Assembly (NCBI GenBank): GCA_900074885.1
Contig: FJUW01000012.1
Location: forward strand, 62,001 to 126,000
Source: Rhynchosporium graminicola
Lineage: Eukaryota; Ascomycota; Leotiomycetes; Helotiales; Ploettnerulaceae
Direction of reading: 5' to 3'
DNA length: 64,000 nt
Positions 10,977 through 23,931 of this stretch are shown one piece after another (the first letter of the stretch is position 1; every line of letters starts with the position of its first letter). A program made the position numbers and the translations under genes. The notes under the pieces were generated by a model. The model worked only from the letters and a program-made list of their open reading frames with translations. It made no database searches and was not told the origin of the DNA.

Positions 10977-13900
10977 ATGCGAGCTGTGCTTCCTGGAAAG
11001 CCACGGGCCAAGCTTCAAGCTGTCTGTACGGCCTACTGGAACGACAAACGCCTTATTGTAAGAAGTCGCAATAGTCTTCTGTCGATTTCTTGAAAATACT
11101 GACCAGATGACTCGCGTAGGCATACATTACCGGGAATGCATTTGTTATACTCACTGGCCCAGACTCTGTCCTACAAACCATTTACGATGACGACGAAGAC
11201 CACCTCGAGGCAATTGCCATTGACGAGACATCTGGCAAGATCGCAACTTGTGCTGGATATGATGTTCGGATATACAAGCCTTATGGAGAGGGAGAGGACG
11301 CGCTGAAAGTTGGTAGCCACAGCCATTGCAACGAACATAACTGATTTCATTAGTGGTCTTTACAACACAGCTTCTCCCTCGAAGAAACTGCGAGGGTTTC
11401 TGCGACCACACTATCTTGGGGTGTAGCAGAGGAACTGCTGGTCGGGGGAGCATGCCTTACACTGTTCGCGACTGCAGATACGCCTGCAACAGTTTGGAAG
11501 AAGGAGCTGGCGAATTCCGTCAAATACGCCGATTTCTCCTATGATTCGGCGTATATTGCTTCAACTGGGAAATACGACCGTCTGTTAAAACTGTGGAGGA
11601 GGCTCTCGTTTGGGTCGGAGGATACACGTTTCGATGTTGTTTACCTGCCTCATCCTGCGACGATCACCAATATGCACTGGCGGCGACCTTACCATGCCGA
11701 CCAGACAATCGAGAACGTACTTTATACGGTATGCGCAGACAATGTATTGCGCATTTGGGCGGCGTCAGATCCTCATGATGTCCAGCATTTGCAACTCTGG
11801 GGACAGATTGACCTGAGAGACTCTATACAACCTCGCGGGCTATCTGAGACATCGAAATTTCGTTTCGCCTTTATAATTGACGGGCGAGACTTCATGTTTG
11901 CAATAGAGCATGCCGTACAATCGAAAAGACAAGAAGACAAAATTGATCATGCTCTTTCACATTTGATAGAGGTCGCAAATCGAAGCCCCGAGATATGCGT
12001 TGTCGTGGACGAGCATGGCAATATGTCTGCTTGGGGATTAGAAAACATCGGAAGCAAAGCGCGGAAGAAGACCGACATCTTCAATGTGGCGCATCTGGAA
12101 GGGCTTTCTCTAGGCCTTCCTACTGCTCTGGGAGACGACTCAAGCTACGTCCAGTTCTACAATTTCTGTAACAAATCTGGAGGAGCTTTAAACATACTCG
12201 TGCATCATTTCGACGGAAACATAGAATACTTTGAGAGCAATGTGGCTGATCTATTCGACCCGTCTCCCAGGAAAGACCGTTTGGCCCCCAAAGCAATGTG
12301 GACTGGGCACTCATCTAGTATTAAAAAGATCGTTCGAAATGTTAGTGGACGGGCAGTCATTTCCAGAACCGATGGTAACGAGAGCATTGTTTGGAAGCAT
12401 ATAGACCACGAAGGTGGAGCTTCGGTAGCCAGACAAAGTGTTATCACAGAGAAAGAGCACATCCACAGGATATGTGTAATGAGACAAGGAAGCTTTGTCA
12501 TCTTTCTACACCACCACAGGATTTCTGTCTGGGATACACGATCTCTCAAAGCGGTACTCATTGCCACATGCGAATATTCGCTAGTTGGTAAACCTCTGTG
12601 TATCCTCATGCTGCCAGAAGAAAGAAAAGAGGGCCCAATAGCTCATTTCGCTACAATTTCTTCTAAGATGAAAGGAATTGTATGGGAATTAAAGTTACCA
12701 CACTCGGGTGGAATTGCCAGTGAAAGGAACGGTCATTACGAACCCTCCATTACCGAATTTTGCCAGTTTGACTTGGGTGAGTCGGAAAATCTCTCTTACG
12801 TGCTGTCAGTTGATCCTGCTGGTTCACCTCCAGTAATGACTGGGTTCCTTGATACCTTTGCTAGAGACATAGCTCTTTCCTTCACACGTTCCGGAGAACT
12901 TCGGTCATGGACTGCTAGACTGGATCTAAAGGCGAAAAGGGTCGACTGGCTGCAAACATGCTCCGTCGCCACTGGAATTCCGGAGCCCTCTTTGGCCAGC
13001 GGGAGTTCGATCCGAAAAGCTGCGCTGGTAGATTCTAGCAGGTCGGGGTTGACTATATGGGATATTCGCGGGGCCCAGCTGGAGTTTGCCCAGAGTTACG
13101 AGTCGCAGGATACTATACAAGATCTTGATTGGACCTCGACCCCGGATGACCAGTCCATACTTGCAGTTGGATTTCGATTTAGAGTCATTCTCTTGGCGCA
13201 AATGCGCTACGATTACCTCAACAATGGCCCTGCTTGGGCTTCTATAAGGGAATTTAATATTCGTGATTTGACGCCTCATCCAATTGGAGATTCTACGTGG
13301 CTTAGTGGTGGAAATCTTATCATCGGTGCTGGTAATCAAGTCTTTGTCTACGATAAAGAAGTTGATCATTCTGCTCCAGCCGTCATGGGTCTTGGGCTTC
13401 CTGCTCGAAAGTCCGGATGGGATCTTTTCGAGGTTGTAACACGTTTCAACGGACCTCTGCCAGTATACCACCCGCAATTCTTAGGGCAGTGTACGTTGGC
13501 AGGTAAGAGTGTTCTTGTCCAACATGTGTTACTTGCTTTACACAAGATATTAAAGTACCATGTCGAGGGAGAAGCCATCGATAATTATCTTGATATGGAT
13601 CTACACGACTTCTACACCAGTAGCAATGTAAGCCGTCCATTAAAAACTATCCTAATCATTGCTTACAACCTAGGTGACATCTTCTGTAGCTGTTAGTAAA
13701 GGTTCGAAATCATTTGGCGCATACTCCGACGATGACGAGGCAGACGAAACTGTGACCGAGAGTGTAGCAGCCACTATCAACGAAAAGCTTACTAAGATAG
13801 CATTACCACAACTCTCGAGGCAAGAGCAGATTCATCTAGCAGATGCTGTAGAATGCGTTGCTATTGTTGAAAAGCAGAGACGGTCTATGGATGATAACGC

Positions 13901-15256
13901 TGCCCGATTCATGCTATTCTTTCGACAGCATATTTTGCACCGAGGCCGAGCAAACGAGGTTCATCTTTCGTGGCGTGAGATCAACTGGGCATATCACAGT
14001 AATAGTCAGGACATTCTAGCAGACATGGTCTCGCATCAGTTCCATCAGAAGATGCTCTGGGAGCACGCCCGAGAAAGTGGCATATTCATGTGGATGACAG
14101 ACTCTACTGCTCTTGTAAGTTTGCAGGCCCAATTCTTTCTGCTGATTATCTGACATATCAACCAGAAAGCCAGATTCGAAGTCATAGCTCGTAACGAGTA
14201 CACAAAGAGTGACCTTAAGAATCCCATCGATTGTACCTTGTTCTACCTTGCTCTGAAGAAAAAAACCGTACTTCAAGGTCTTTGGCGTATGGCGGGTTGG
14301 AACCGGGAGCAGGTTGCCACTCTCAGACTTCTCTCAAACAACTTTCAAGACAAAAAGTGGAGGACGGCAGCGATGAAGAATGCATACGCACTTCTTGGAA
14401 AGCATCGATATGGTATGTGGGTGCTCTTTTTGTGCAATGAAGGGAATCTAACAAAGCTATAGAATATGCGGCAGCATTTTTTTTACTCGCCGATTGCCTT
14501 AAAGATGCAGTGAACGTTATATGGAACCAGCTCAAGGACGTCCAACTTGCAGTCGCCGTCACAAGAGTCTACGAGGGCGACAACGGTCCAGTTCTGAAGG
14601 AGCTTCTTACGGAAAAAGTGCTTCCACTGGCAGCTCAAGAAGGCAATCGATGGTTGGCATCTTGGGCATTCTGGATGCTTCATAGGACAGACATGGCTGT
14701 TAGAGCTTTAATCGTGGGTTTTGATGACTGTGTGATCGAAACAGCCTCGCTAATACTCGCAGTCACCTGTATGCACTCTCCTGGAGACACCGCAACCGCC
14801 AGACATGTCCTCCAAGCTCTTCCTTACCGACGATCCAGCTCTTGTCGTCCTGTACGCTCAGCTTCGACAGAAGACTCTCCAAACACTTCGTGGTGCGTCC
14901 AAAGTCACTCCGAAAGTCGAGTGGGAATTCGTACTTCATAATGCTCGACTGTACGATCGCATGGGATGCGATCTCTTAGCTCTAGATCTTGGTATGCCTC
15001 TTCCTGTCCTCATTAGAATCTTCACTAACAATCCCAAGTTCGAAATTGGGAATTCTTATTCCCAGCACCCACCATATTCAAGAGTATCGACAGCTCCGAT
15101 CCGCGGATTATGCTACGTAGACGGTCATCACTTGTCGTAGCTGATCTACTGATGTCTGATTCTGCTATGGACATGAAATTCGGCGGTCACAGACCTCCAC
15201 CTAGTGTATTTGAAGAGCCGGAGTCTAATTCACTGTTGGATAGTTTTGGATTTTAG
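10977..15256 (+). CDS. RAV1: RAVE complex subunit Rav1 (DmX-like WD protein)
   Basis: Scaffold of the RAVE complex, which reassembles V1 and Vo sectors of the vacuolar/endosomal H+-ATPase after glucose is restored. Eight exons: 10977-11057, 11120-11308, 11354-13627, 13674-14114, 14166-14412, 14463-14713, 14763-14991 and 15039-15256. They give 1309 residues, close to the yeast protein. The first half holds WD40-like repeats (CAGYDVRIYKPYGEGED; STGKYDRLLKLWRRL; CADNVLRIWAASDPHD). The second half carries the conserved Rav1 C-terminal domain: GLWRMAGWNREQ, LFLTDDPALVVLYAQLRQ and LYDRMGCDLLALDL. All seven introns are 45-62 nt and begin with GT. No frame break is seen. Convergent with the OPT gene, with the decayed repeats between them. 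Confidence 0.95.
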
Positions 15257-17371
15257 TCATCATAGCGAGTCGGATGGAGCACAGCAGGTTCGTGGGTGGT
15301 TCGCATAGTCTGGCGTTTCGGAAATCACTAATACCCATTGCTTCGGGACGCCTGTGTATGATTGAATCGCAGGACTGTCCCGTGAGTTCTACAAGGTATA
15401 CAATAAATGAGCGTATCGTGCCTTAGTAGCTTAGCAGTCCGTGACTGAGCAGACCCGAGCGTAGTAAACTCAAGTACCGGTATTTTATAGATCTCACGAC
15501 ATCTAGCACTTCTTTAGACTTCGACATCCTTCGTGCGAGTTAAACAACGAGGCTCTCGGCGGCACCAAGTTAGCATACATCTCAGCATCTTCAGACTGTA
15601 AATACCACCAAAGCAGACTAGGCAGTCCATAAATATTGGCTCACTCAAACAACACGTATCAGCCACGAAACGTATGCATAATCATTTTACTCTATGTATG
15701 ATATATCCGCTACCAACTTTCCAAATTGCCCAAAATCTAGCCCATTCTATCAAGATTTCTTAGCTCGGAATAAGAAATCAAAAAGTTTTACATCACCTCC
15801 CTTCAAAACAAGGACCAGCAGCCTTCCGAAGAACCAGCCTAAAAATTGCGACGAGCAACAAAAGATATCCGAGATACAGATCCTCGCACCTAGTTCCACG
15901 ACCGCCTTCGCAAGACATGCGCCTGAGAGACCGATGGGCGTGGGTGGCCGTTTACTACGGGAGGATCGAGCGTGCGACATACGCGAACGGCTGGCTTCCT
16001 GTCAAAACGTTACAATGCCATACCGGTAGCTCACAATCAGGACCCTTACCTCCTGTCAAGGACAAGGACTAGCACCCCCCTCGTGCATATTCAGGAATGA
16101 GCCTAAGAAGTGCGATGAGCAACAAGGGAATCTGACAGTCTTAATTTCACACTCCTGGTGCTTTCCTAGGATTCAGCCTAAGAAGTGCGATGGGCAACAA
16201 AAGCATCTGACGTTCAAACTCCTGCACTCCTAGCTCGATGGCGGCCCTGTCAGTGTTTAAGTGCGCAGGAAGGCGTGGTGGCTGAAATACTACAGGATGA
16301 CCGTTCGAAGCCGAGCTTGCATATGGCTTCCTTGCGGTGAGCTGGTTAGTACGAAGCCAGCCGAATTCGTTTTTGGGCGAAGCGGATTGGGATACCTTGA
16401 GGTTCCGTTATAAGCTGGTCATTTCAGATCTCCAAAGTGATTGAAAAGCTAGGTGACTCTGAAGAGTTTATCCGGGTAACGTTCTGATTCTCTGAGTTGC
16501 AGTTGTGAGATTGTAATCAAAGTCCTATGAGACATGTACAGAGCCATCTCTCGTTCGCTGAAGAAGAATTTTCCTAGCTTAGGTGCGTTCGACTAAAAAG
16601 TACGACGTGCAAAGAATTGGTGAAAAAGCAAGTACAGCTATGGACAGGTAGCGGTGGTTGGGTAAGTGCATGTTGAGCCGTGGCAAGGTCACAAGCTGAG
16701 ATGCTAAAAGCAAAGACAACGACGGAGGTTTGAGCTTCTACGAATAGCTTCCCTGCGACGCGTTGAAGAGAGTAAACAGTCTGGTGGGCTAAAAAGTGCG
16801 ATGTGCAAAAATATAATCCAGATGGCTTCCTTGCGCCCTTGAAATGCGATGGAAAATGAGTAGTCTGATGGGCTGGAAAGTGCGATCTGCAATGAAAAAT
16901 AAACACATCTGACTTCCTTGTGCCCTTGCGATGCGATGAACAGAGGAGGTAGTATAGTAGGCTAAAAATTGCGATGTGCAATGAGACAATATCCAGATGG
17001 CGGTCGTTGGGTAAGGCGACGCCACGAGCGCAAGTTGGAAAAGCCAAAGGACGGACGTTTGAGGAAGTTTTCGAACGGCTTCCTTGCGATGGGCTGCTTA
17101 GTATGCTGGCCTAAGAATCCCGATGTGCAATGAGAGGGTATTGCGGATGTCGATGTTAGACGACTGACTCGTGAAGCTCATGAACGGAGTTTGGCTAAGT
17201 GCTAGTGAGGCATGCGGCTGGAACTTGCGAGATTGATAAGATTTAGTAACCAGGCGAGCGGATCAAGTCTAGATTCAAGAATATACATGTGGTTTCGAGC
17301 AAGGAAAGTGGGGGGTTTTGAGATTCTTTTAACATTTCAATAGATGGTCTTGGGAAATATATGGTAGATAT
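15257..17371. other. Gene-free interval carrying decayed repeats
   Basis: This 2.1 kb stretch between the 3' ends of RAV1 and the OPT gene has no credible gene. From about 15.84 kb it contains repeated, diverged blocks described in the next entry; 15257-15837 shows nothing recognisable. Confidence 0.7.
15838..17150. repeat. Degenerate repeat family, core AAAGTGCGATGTGCAA
   Basis: A core close to CTAAAAAGTGCGATGTGCAATGA recurs near 15838, 16100, 16177, 16591, 16788, 16871, 16960 and 17109. Several copies are preceded by CTTCCTTGCG(A)TG (near 16325, 16747, 16833, 16912, 17078) and followed by ATCCAGATGG or ATCTGAC. In the densest part (16.75-17.0 kb) copies are spaced about 80-90 bases; elsewhere spacing is irregular. 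Differences among copies are mostly single-base changes, many of them transitions. It is either an eroded minisatellite or the remains of a repeated element. Confidence 0.65.
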
Positions 17372-19655
17372 CTAAAGATGAGGAACGCCTGCACTGGCTA
17401 GAAGAAGATTCACGATACTTACGACGCCCTCGCCCAAGATCAGGCCACTTGCAAGTATTACAATGGGTGTCTCTTCTCGCCGCCGGTAAGACTTCCAATA
17501 CCAGTTTACGAAGCCACCCACTGCTCGTGCAAGTGTAAAGGACGGAACGTTATACATGCCTATTCGTCTGTTAGCAAGGGGTTATCTCTTGGAGTCTAGA
17601 TAGGGCAAATGGGGATGGGAATAACTGACCAACGGCGACAGCAATTCCCCCAGGGATATACGGATGCCATTTTTTGCCTCCGCCCACGATTCTCACTGCC
17701 GTTACTGCGGTGAAGATGATGGCTGCGCCGAACGCCCACTGCCATGCCATGTACGGCAAGCCCTTTCCGGTTACCAATCGCGCAGTGAAGACCCAAACAT
17801 ACGCAGTAGGAACCTGAAATAAATCTCCAGGAACTTCATAGACACTCGTGTATAGTTTATAGATGAGAGCACTCACAACAGCGCCTACTGCACTACCTAT
17901 TATTTGGCCCCAGAATTGAGCATTGGGGGCAGCACCGAGGAGGTGACCGGTTTTCAGGTCTTGCATGAGATCACCAGCTTGTAAGGCACCAGCTTCAGAC
18001 ACAGCGCCGGCGATGAGGTTGATGAGAACAGAGTTCTTGTTCGATTGCGGGATTATGAGGGCGAAGAAGAGTTGCGCCAGTTTGCTGATGCCGGAGACTG
18101 GATTGAGATCCGTCTCTCCGAGAGCCCGGACACCCATAATGGAGAGGATAAGAGCCATGAATACAGCAATGATGGTCGCGTACAATGGTACGAGAGCACC
18201 GAACACGATTCGAATGCTGCCGACGCATAATGCAATGGAGAGTACAAGGCCAACCACAAATGTACTGTTGTTGACCAAGTGCTCTGGGGGCGCATCAGGC
18301 TCTGGGAGTTCTTTGATGTCTTCTGGTGTCTCATGGCCAGATGTACCTGGGCCATTCTCATGGAGTGGAGTCGCGACATCCTCGCCTTCACCGCTGATAG
18401 GGGCGTACCCTCTGGTGTGCTTCCTGGAATCGAACGGAAGAAAACCTTTCCAGTCTCTCTTTCGAACAAGTCGGCGTACATCTGCAACCCACTCCCTGCC
18501 ATTCATCACTACAGGTCGCAGAGCGATGTATCCAAGACTGATTACGGAGTCGGCCAACATAATAGCCAACGAAATCCAGACTATCCAACCTTTACTTCCA
18601 GTCTCCCAATCATCGACCGGGCCAGGTGCCCATCCTCTTGTCTTCGCCACTGGTGAGAGAATACCCCACCCAACGATAGCCCCAATAAGCATATGTGTAG
18701 TCGTAGCTGGACCCATGATAATCCCTTGCCCGACATAAGCCAAAGACGGATTAAGTGTCCAAAGCCAATTCTCAGCGAGCGCGAAACCAAACACAGGCAG
18801 ATTCCGTAGCACCGGGAAGAAGTAAGTTCCAAGTGTATAGAAACCAGATAATGCAAATGATATAGTCAGCAATTTGACTTTTGATTTCCAACTGCTCGTT
18901 TGCCCCTTCTTGACTCCCTCCTCATCCGCGACTCCAGAGTCAGCATATGCTGCTGATACGTTTCGTGCTGTAGAATTTTGTGAAGTTGTGTTGATAGGTC
19001 CATCCACTGTGGCTTCCTTTCCATGCAGAACCCCAATCATGAGCGCAGTGGCTGTACCTGAAGGGAACTTCAATTTCTCCCGAATAATGACTTGTCTGCG
19101 AAGTGGTACCGCAAAAACGACGCCGAAGAATGCCAGTCCCAGAGCCCATATGATCAAGTTCCAAAGAGACAAGAACATCGGGCCCTGCTCATCCTTCTTC
19201 AGCAGGTAATTGAGCGCCGGCATGACACCCACAAATCCACAGCCCAGAGGCATGGTTCCCATCGACCCAGCTACCGACTGCACCAGCACATTTTCCACGG
19301 GTGTGAACGGCAGATCGAGATGCTTTGCGAATGTTTTGAAAAAGGCGAAGCCGATGAGCGAGGAGGGCATGCTCATGCTGGATATCCATCCTGTTTGCAG
19401 TCCAAAATACATGTTGGAGAAGCAGATCACAAGCCCGACTCCCAGACCAACCAGTATGCCTCGCAAGGTGAAGTTCTGTCCCTCGCTGGCATGGTTTGCA
19501 ATGAATTTGCGGGCATCACTGCGCCGCCTCTGGGCTGCCTCCAGAGACTCATTGCCCACGTAGTCGTCGTTCTCGTCCGGAGAGTCTAGATTCGTAGGTG
19601 GGGTGGATATTGACTGATATTCGGAAGTTCGTGTTGAGCCTCTATCGGGAGCCAT
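17372..19655 (-). CDS. OPT-family oligopeptide/metal-chelate transporter
   Basis: Integral membrane importer of the oligopeptide transporter superfamily, closest in appearance to the YSL-like branch represented by yeast YGL114W. Substrate is not predictable: small peptides, or a metal chelate. Exons 19655-17630 and 17559-17372 give 737 residues. A hydrophilic N-terminus of about 65 residues precedes many hydrophobic segments. Family-like stretches include NMYFGLQTGWISSMSMPSSL, NVLVQSVAGSMGTMPLGCGF, KLKFPSGTATALMIGVLHG and AGAVSEAGALQAGDLMQDLK. A cytosolic loop rich in acidic residues and proline lies near the middle. The 70-nt intron is placed by joining GGIAVAVG to MYNVPSFTLARAVGGFVNWY, which restores the last transmembrane part. 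Start ATG at 19655 is the first in frame. Confidence 0.92.
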
Positions 19656-20231
19656 GGTTCAGTTCTCTATCCGTGCCGGGCATCAATCGCGAAGATGGGC
19701 ACAGCGCATGAATGAAGATATATCCAACATTTTTATCGTTGCAGCCGGGTTCGCGTTTCACCAAATGCCGGACAAGAGCTAGAGTTGAGTTGAAGCTCAC
19801 TGACTAATGTGTCACGGAGCTATCTCGGGAAGACGTCATGCATCCCGGCTGCTACAGTTCGCTTATTTGCAATGTAAATGTCGGGTCTTAGCCGGACCGC
19901 CTCCTGTGAGCTCGGTGTAAGCGAGTCCCGAGCTAACCAGGAAGGGAACTGGCTATTAAAGCCGATTTGATACGAGTTGAGCCTCTCGATCTTGAGGACT
20001 GCTTTTTGAGGTCAATAAGAAACGAGATGGTTCGGAATTCAGGATCGGAAAGTCTTCGGCACAGTGAATTGATTAATTGTTTTCTAACAAGCATGCTTCG
20101 AAGCATAATGTGATGTGCTTATGCAAGGTATCTCGCTTCTGCCCTGAACTCCAAACACCTTCGCAATGCAGGACCACTAAACCATTCTCAACCTTCCATA
20201 AAGTACCTACCAAGCCATGCCTTCAGCTCTA
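19656..20231. other. Intergenic: OPT promoter and 3' region of glucosyltransferase gene
   Basis: No gene or clear element recognised. It holds the promoter of the OPT gene (leftward) and the end of the glucosyltransferase transcript. Confidence 0.5.
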
Positions 20232-23200
20232 TCAATTCCTTCCGATAATATTAGGCATCTCCTTAGCTGGGAGACCGCTATCCGACGCATTCTCCTGCAC
20301 AACCTGCTTGTCCTCGATCTGATCCCCTGATTTACCCTGCGCAAGATCCTGCGCGACGTTCTTCCTCGGCTTCTTCGTTAACTGGAGCTCTTCTCTCTGC
20401 TGCGCAAAGACACCTTCCAAGCTCTCTCCTCTACGTGAGGCCTCTAAAGCTTTCTCCGCCATCTCGACGTTCTCAAAAGCACCATTGGCTCGCCACGTCT
20501 TGCGCTCTTTCATGGCGTGTACTCTACCTCGCAACCCGTGGGCACGTTTCTCTGCCATTATGGCAAAGACTTCTTGGACGACTTGCCAGCCGTGATTGAC
20601 CGTTTCACCAATTGTCTTTTTCTCCTTCTCGTCCAGAGAAGAAAGATCACGCTGACCTTCCATGATTCGTGCTTTGCGAATAAAATGTGTCGGCTGTTTA
20701 CCTTTCTGGAGCTCCTTATGGATGCCTTTGAATGTGTATCCGAACGGTCCGAAGATGGCTGCGAGGTCCTTCAGCACGAAGCCAGTAAGACCCATACCCA
20801 CGCCTTTCACGAAACCGACAGGTCCATGATCGCGAGCTCCGGTGTAAGGTTGGGTGACGAGACCAGTAACACCATCGTAAATACCGAACGTGAATTCTTC
20901 ACCAGCAGCTTTGAGACCAGATTTGATACCGGTGATTCGAGTTGGTCTAGTACTTATTAGTATTGATAACATTTCAGTAGGGATTGAACGACTTACCTCC
21001 TAACGGTTTCGTCTCCGTAGAGGCGTGGAGCATTGTGGAAACCTATGCTCTATCAGTTTCTGTTTGTGCAAGATATCAATTGGAAGGGAATTGGCTTACC
21101 TTGAGCGATTGCCAAAGTGAGATCCATCGGTGCTTTAGCAATGAACCCAGCAGTTTTCCCGACACCTAAAGTGACATTCTTGCCAATCTCCTCAGCAACA
21201 TTCTCTTCAGGATCATCAGACAGAACTGAGTCATTATCATCTCCTTGTTCCTCATTTTTAGCCTTCTGATCCTGAGCCTTCTGCTCCTCATTCGCCGCCT
21301 TCTTCGCAGCCACTGGTTCGCCAGACATTGTATGCTTGCCCAGATCCGGACCGCTCGTGACCCTGTCCATACTATGTTTATGTTCTTCGGAGTCCAATTT
21401 GCTTCCTGTCGATGACATACCCTGGGCTGCAGAGCCATTGGGCAGCTTAGGTTCCTTGCCCTTAGTCTCGGGCCCGCCAGATGCTTGAGCAATGTTACGA
21501 TTCCCATTCTCAGGCTTTCCATTTGGCTTTTGAGTGTTAGAGTCCTTGTTGTACACCACACCACCAGCACCATTATTGCGACCAGCATCTTGAGATTTGC
21601 GACGCGCATCTTCCGACTTTCTCCTTTTCTTCTCCTCGTGCTTTGCACGTCTACGAGAGCTTTTGGCGATCTTGTATGGCACGCCTCCGACACCAGTCGC
21701 AATACCAGTGACAGTGCTCATGATCGCGGTCGCGCCGCCAGAGATAGGCTCTCCAGGTCCCTCAAAATCATTCCACTCGTTGTGGCGTATCAGTCGTAGT
21801 TGCTTCCAAGTAAGTTTCTTCCTCTCAACAAGTAAATCGGCAGCTAAAGCGCTTAGCCGAAGGCTGGTATTCTTGAGTGACCATACAGCGACCCGATCTT
21901 CCAATATCGAGCAGCGCATAGAATTGTGACCTCTGAGCACCAGACTTCGATGGAATGATGTTACTGCATTTCTCGATCCGTCGCCCTCCTTCTCGATATC
22001 GCGAGCAATTTTCTCTGCTCCTACCCTGGCCTCATCTGTTAGGCATTGTTTGATTCCCTCCGCAAGCTTGTCAGCTGTCAATTGCTTGTGCGGTACCGGA
22101 TTGGCCCCCGCTCCAGCTTCTCCGATCATGTTTCCCCAGAACATCTGATCTCCGAAGAAGGGAACAATCATTGTAGACTTCCCACATTTCAACCCAATGG
22201 CAGTTGTACCTGCACCACCGTGATGAACCACTGCCGATACCTTAGGGAACAACCAGTCGTGAGGTGTATTCTCGAGCATATAGACACTGTCGGGGGTATT
22301 GTCGTCGCCGAGTCCACCCCATCCCTTAGATACTAGAGCTCGAACGCCAGCCTTCTTCACAGCTTCAAAAATCATCTTTGTGAATTTGTCGGGCTCATCA
22401 ACGACAATTGAGCCAAAGCCGATATAGATAGGTTGCTCTCCCTCGTCCAGAAATTTGACAAGATCTTCGGGTGGCTTGAAAGACGAGGCCAGGTCGAGGA
22501 AAACGAAACCAGCAATATCGATTTCTGGTCCCCAATCTTTGGGTTTAGGGACAAGTCCCGGACTCCACAGATACGTAAATGGTACCTTGAGGCGATATAG
22601 CTGACCAGGCGCCCATAATGTGGACACCGGCTCCAGTCCCAAGGTTTTGACACGAAAGTTGTTTACCAAGTCTCCAAGTCTACAGCAAGTTAGCCTTGGA
22701 ACACAATAACTCAACCACCGCGTTCAATTTACCCTTGCCAAGTCATCATTTCTACTAATGGGTAGGACATGAAATTCGCGTATCCCGGGTCGACATTCGA
22801 TTTCCTGATATTCGCCAGCGGGTGTGGAAAAGCCTGGGTTGGTGTGTATGGAAATGTAAACATGAGATGCAATGGGATGCCCAATCTTTCGGCACAGTGG
22901 ATGTGCGCAAAACATGGAGGATTGGCTATGATGGCGTCCGCGATGAAAGGCGATTTTGCGCCCATCATTTTCAAATTGCTGACGTCCTTTTCATCATCTG
23001 TAGCGTTGATACAGGCCCGCCAGAATCCCTCAAACATCTCTGCCATTTGCTGTCGTCGTCTGCCGACTTCTCCCTTCTTCAGCGTGTCCATCGTAGGAAT
23101 CATTCCAGGATTCTTGACCATAAAAGCCATTAGTTCTGCCGGATCTCCTCCAACCGAGAAGAACTCCAGCCCCGAGTCTTTCTCTACAAAGTCCTTGAAA

Positions 23201-23931
23201 GCTGGATGTGTTGCTATCCGTACTTTATGCCCGTATTCCTTTAGGTTTTTACCCAGTTTCAAAAACGGTTGTATGTCACCCCGACTTCCAATAACCATAA
23301 CCACGATATTCAGTTTCGGCCTAGGTAAGTCCGTAGTAATCGTCTCTGAGGAAGCATCTGATTTCCACCCTCTTTTGTCCTTCAAATCGGGCTCATCGTC
23401 CCCGTGAGTTCCCACATGCTTCAAGAAGGTAGCACCGAGCGCTTTGGCGAGATATCCACGGTTACTCGTCTCGTTTACGCTGATGTTGAGTCGGCCATCT
23501 TTCTTGGACACCCTTCCCCTTGTCTTGAACTCGTCGTTCCCCACGTCGAATCTTGAATAGTGTCCTTTCGGTCTTTGGCCACCATTGCTGCGTTTCCTCC
23601 TGAAGTGCTTCTTGTGTTCTTTATCGTCATCATCGTCGTCATCGTCCGAGGAGGAGCTCGTTGTGGAATCGTCATCTGCGGCGACAGCTGTGTTGTGTTT
23701 CCATGCGGGCTTGTTCGATACTGAGAAAGATGTGGGATATCGTTTCATCCCTGGAGCTTCCCACTGCGGCGCGGCTGTCACTCTTGCAGTCTGCCACTGT
23801 CTAGAAATGCCAGGTCGTGTGCTATCTGCGGTAGCGACAGCGGGCTCTTCTGTGCTCTGGGGGCGATGGTTAGAAAGCGTTCCTGCAGGACCAGCTGACT
23901 CAGGAGGCACGCTGCTGCTTCTCGTCGCCAT
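20232..23931 (-). CDS. Sterol glucosyltransferase-like protein with VPS13-like C-terminal region
   Basis: Predicted UDP-sugar-dependent glycosyltransferase of the GT1/GT28 fold, related to sterol 3-beta-glucosyltransferases. Exons 23931-22733, 22679-21100, 21042-20997 and 20946-20232 give 1179 residues. Residues 1-200 are low complexity, with an eight-aspartate run. The N-terminal Rossmann domain starts near 207 (LNIVVMVIGSRGDIQPF). The nucleotide-sugar site is near 545-580 (VVHHGGAGTTAIGLKCGK, then VPFFGDQMFWGN). Unlike Atg26 there is no visible PH or GRAM domain. After the catalytic part come a basic linker and a disordered stretch. Residues about 900-1025 are glycine-rich and amphipathic (GVGKTAGFIAKAPMDL; GPVGFVKGVGMGLTGFVLKD), resembling the C-terminal region of VPS13/ATG2. 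That resemblance is by eye. The 46-nt exon 3 encodes FHNAPRLYGDETVR. Confidence 0.88.

Noticed and set aside
16574..17047. 157-codon minus-strand frame with repeated HIAxFS and RKGxRKSD-like strings
   Set aside because: The periodicity comes from the degenerate DNA repeats; there is no stable domain and the frame exists only where the repeats are dense.
17965..18738. 257-codon plus-strand open frame
   Set aside because: It is antisense to the OPT transporter, whose membrane segments and conserved motifs are clear; the antisense translation shows no domain.
22769..23407. 212-codon plus-strand open frame
   Set aside because: Antisense to the catalytic N-terminal domain of the glucosyltransferase; shadow of codon bias.
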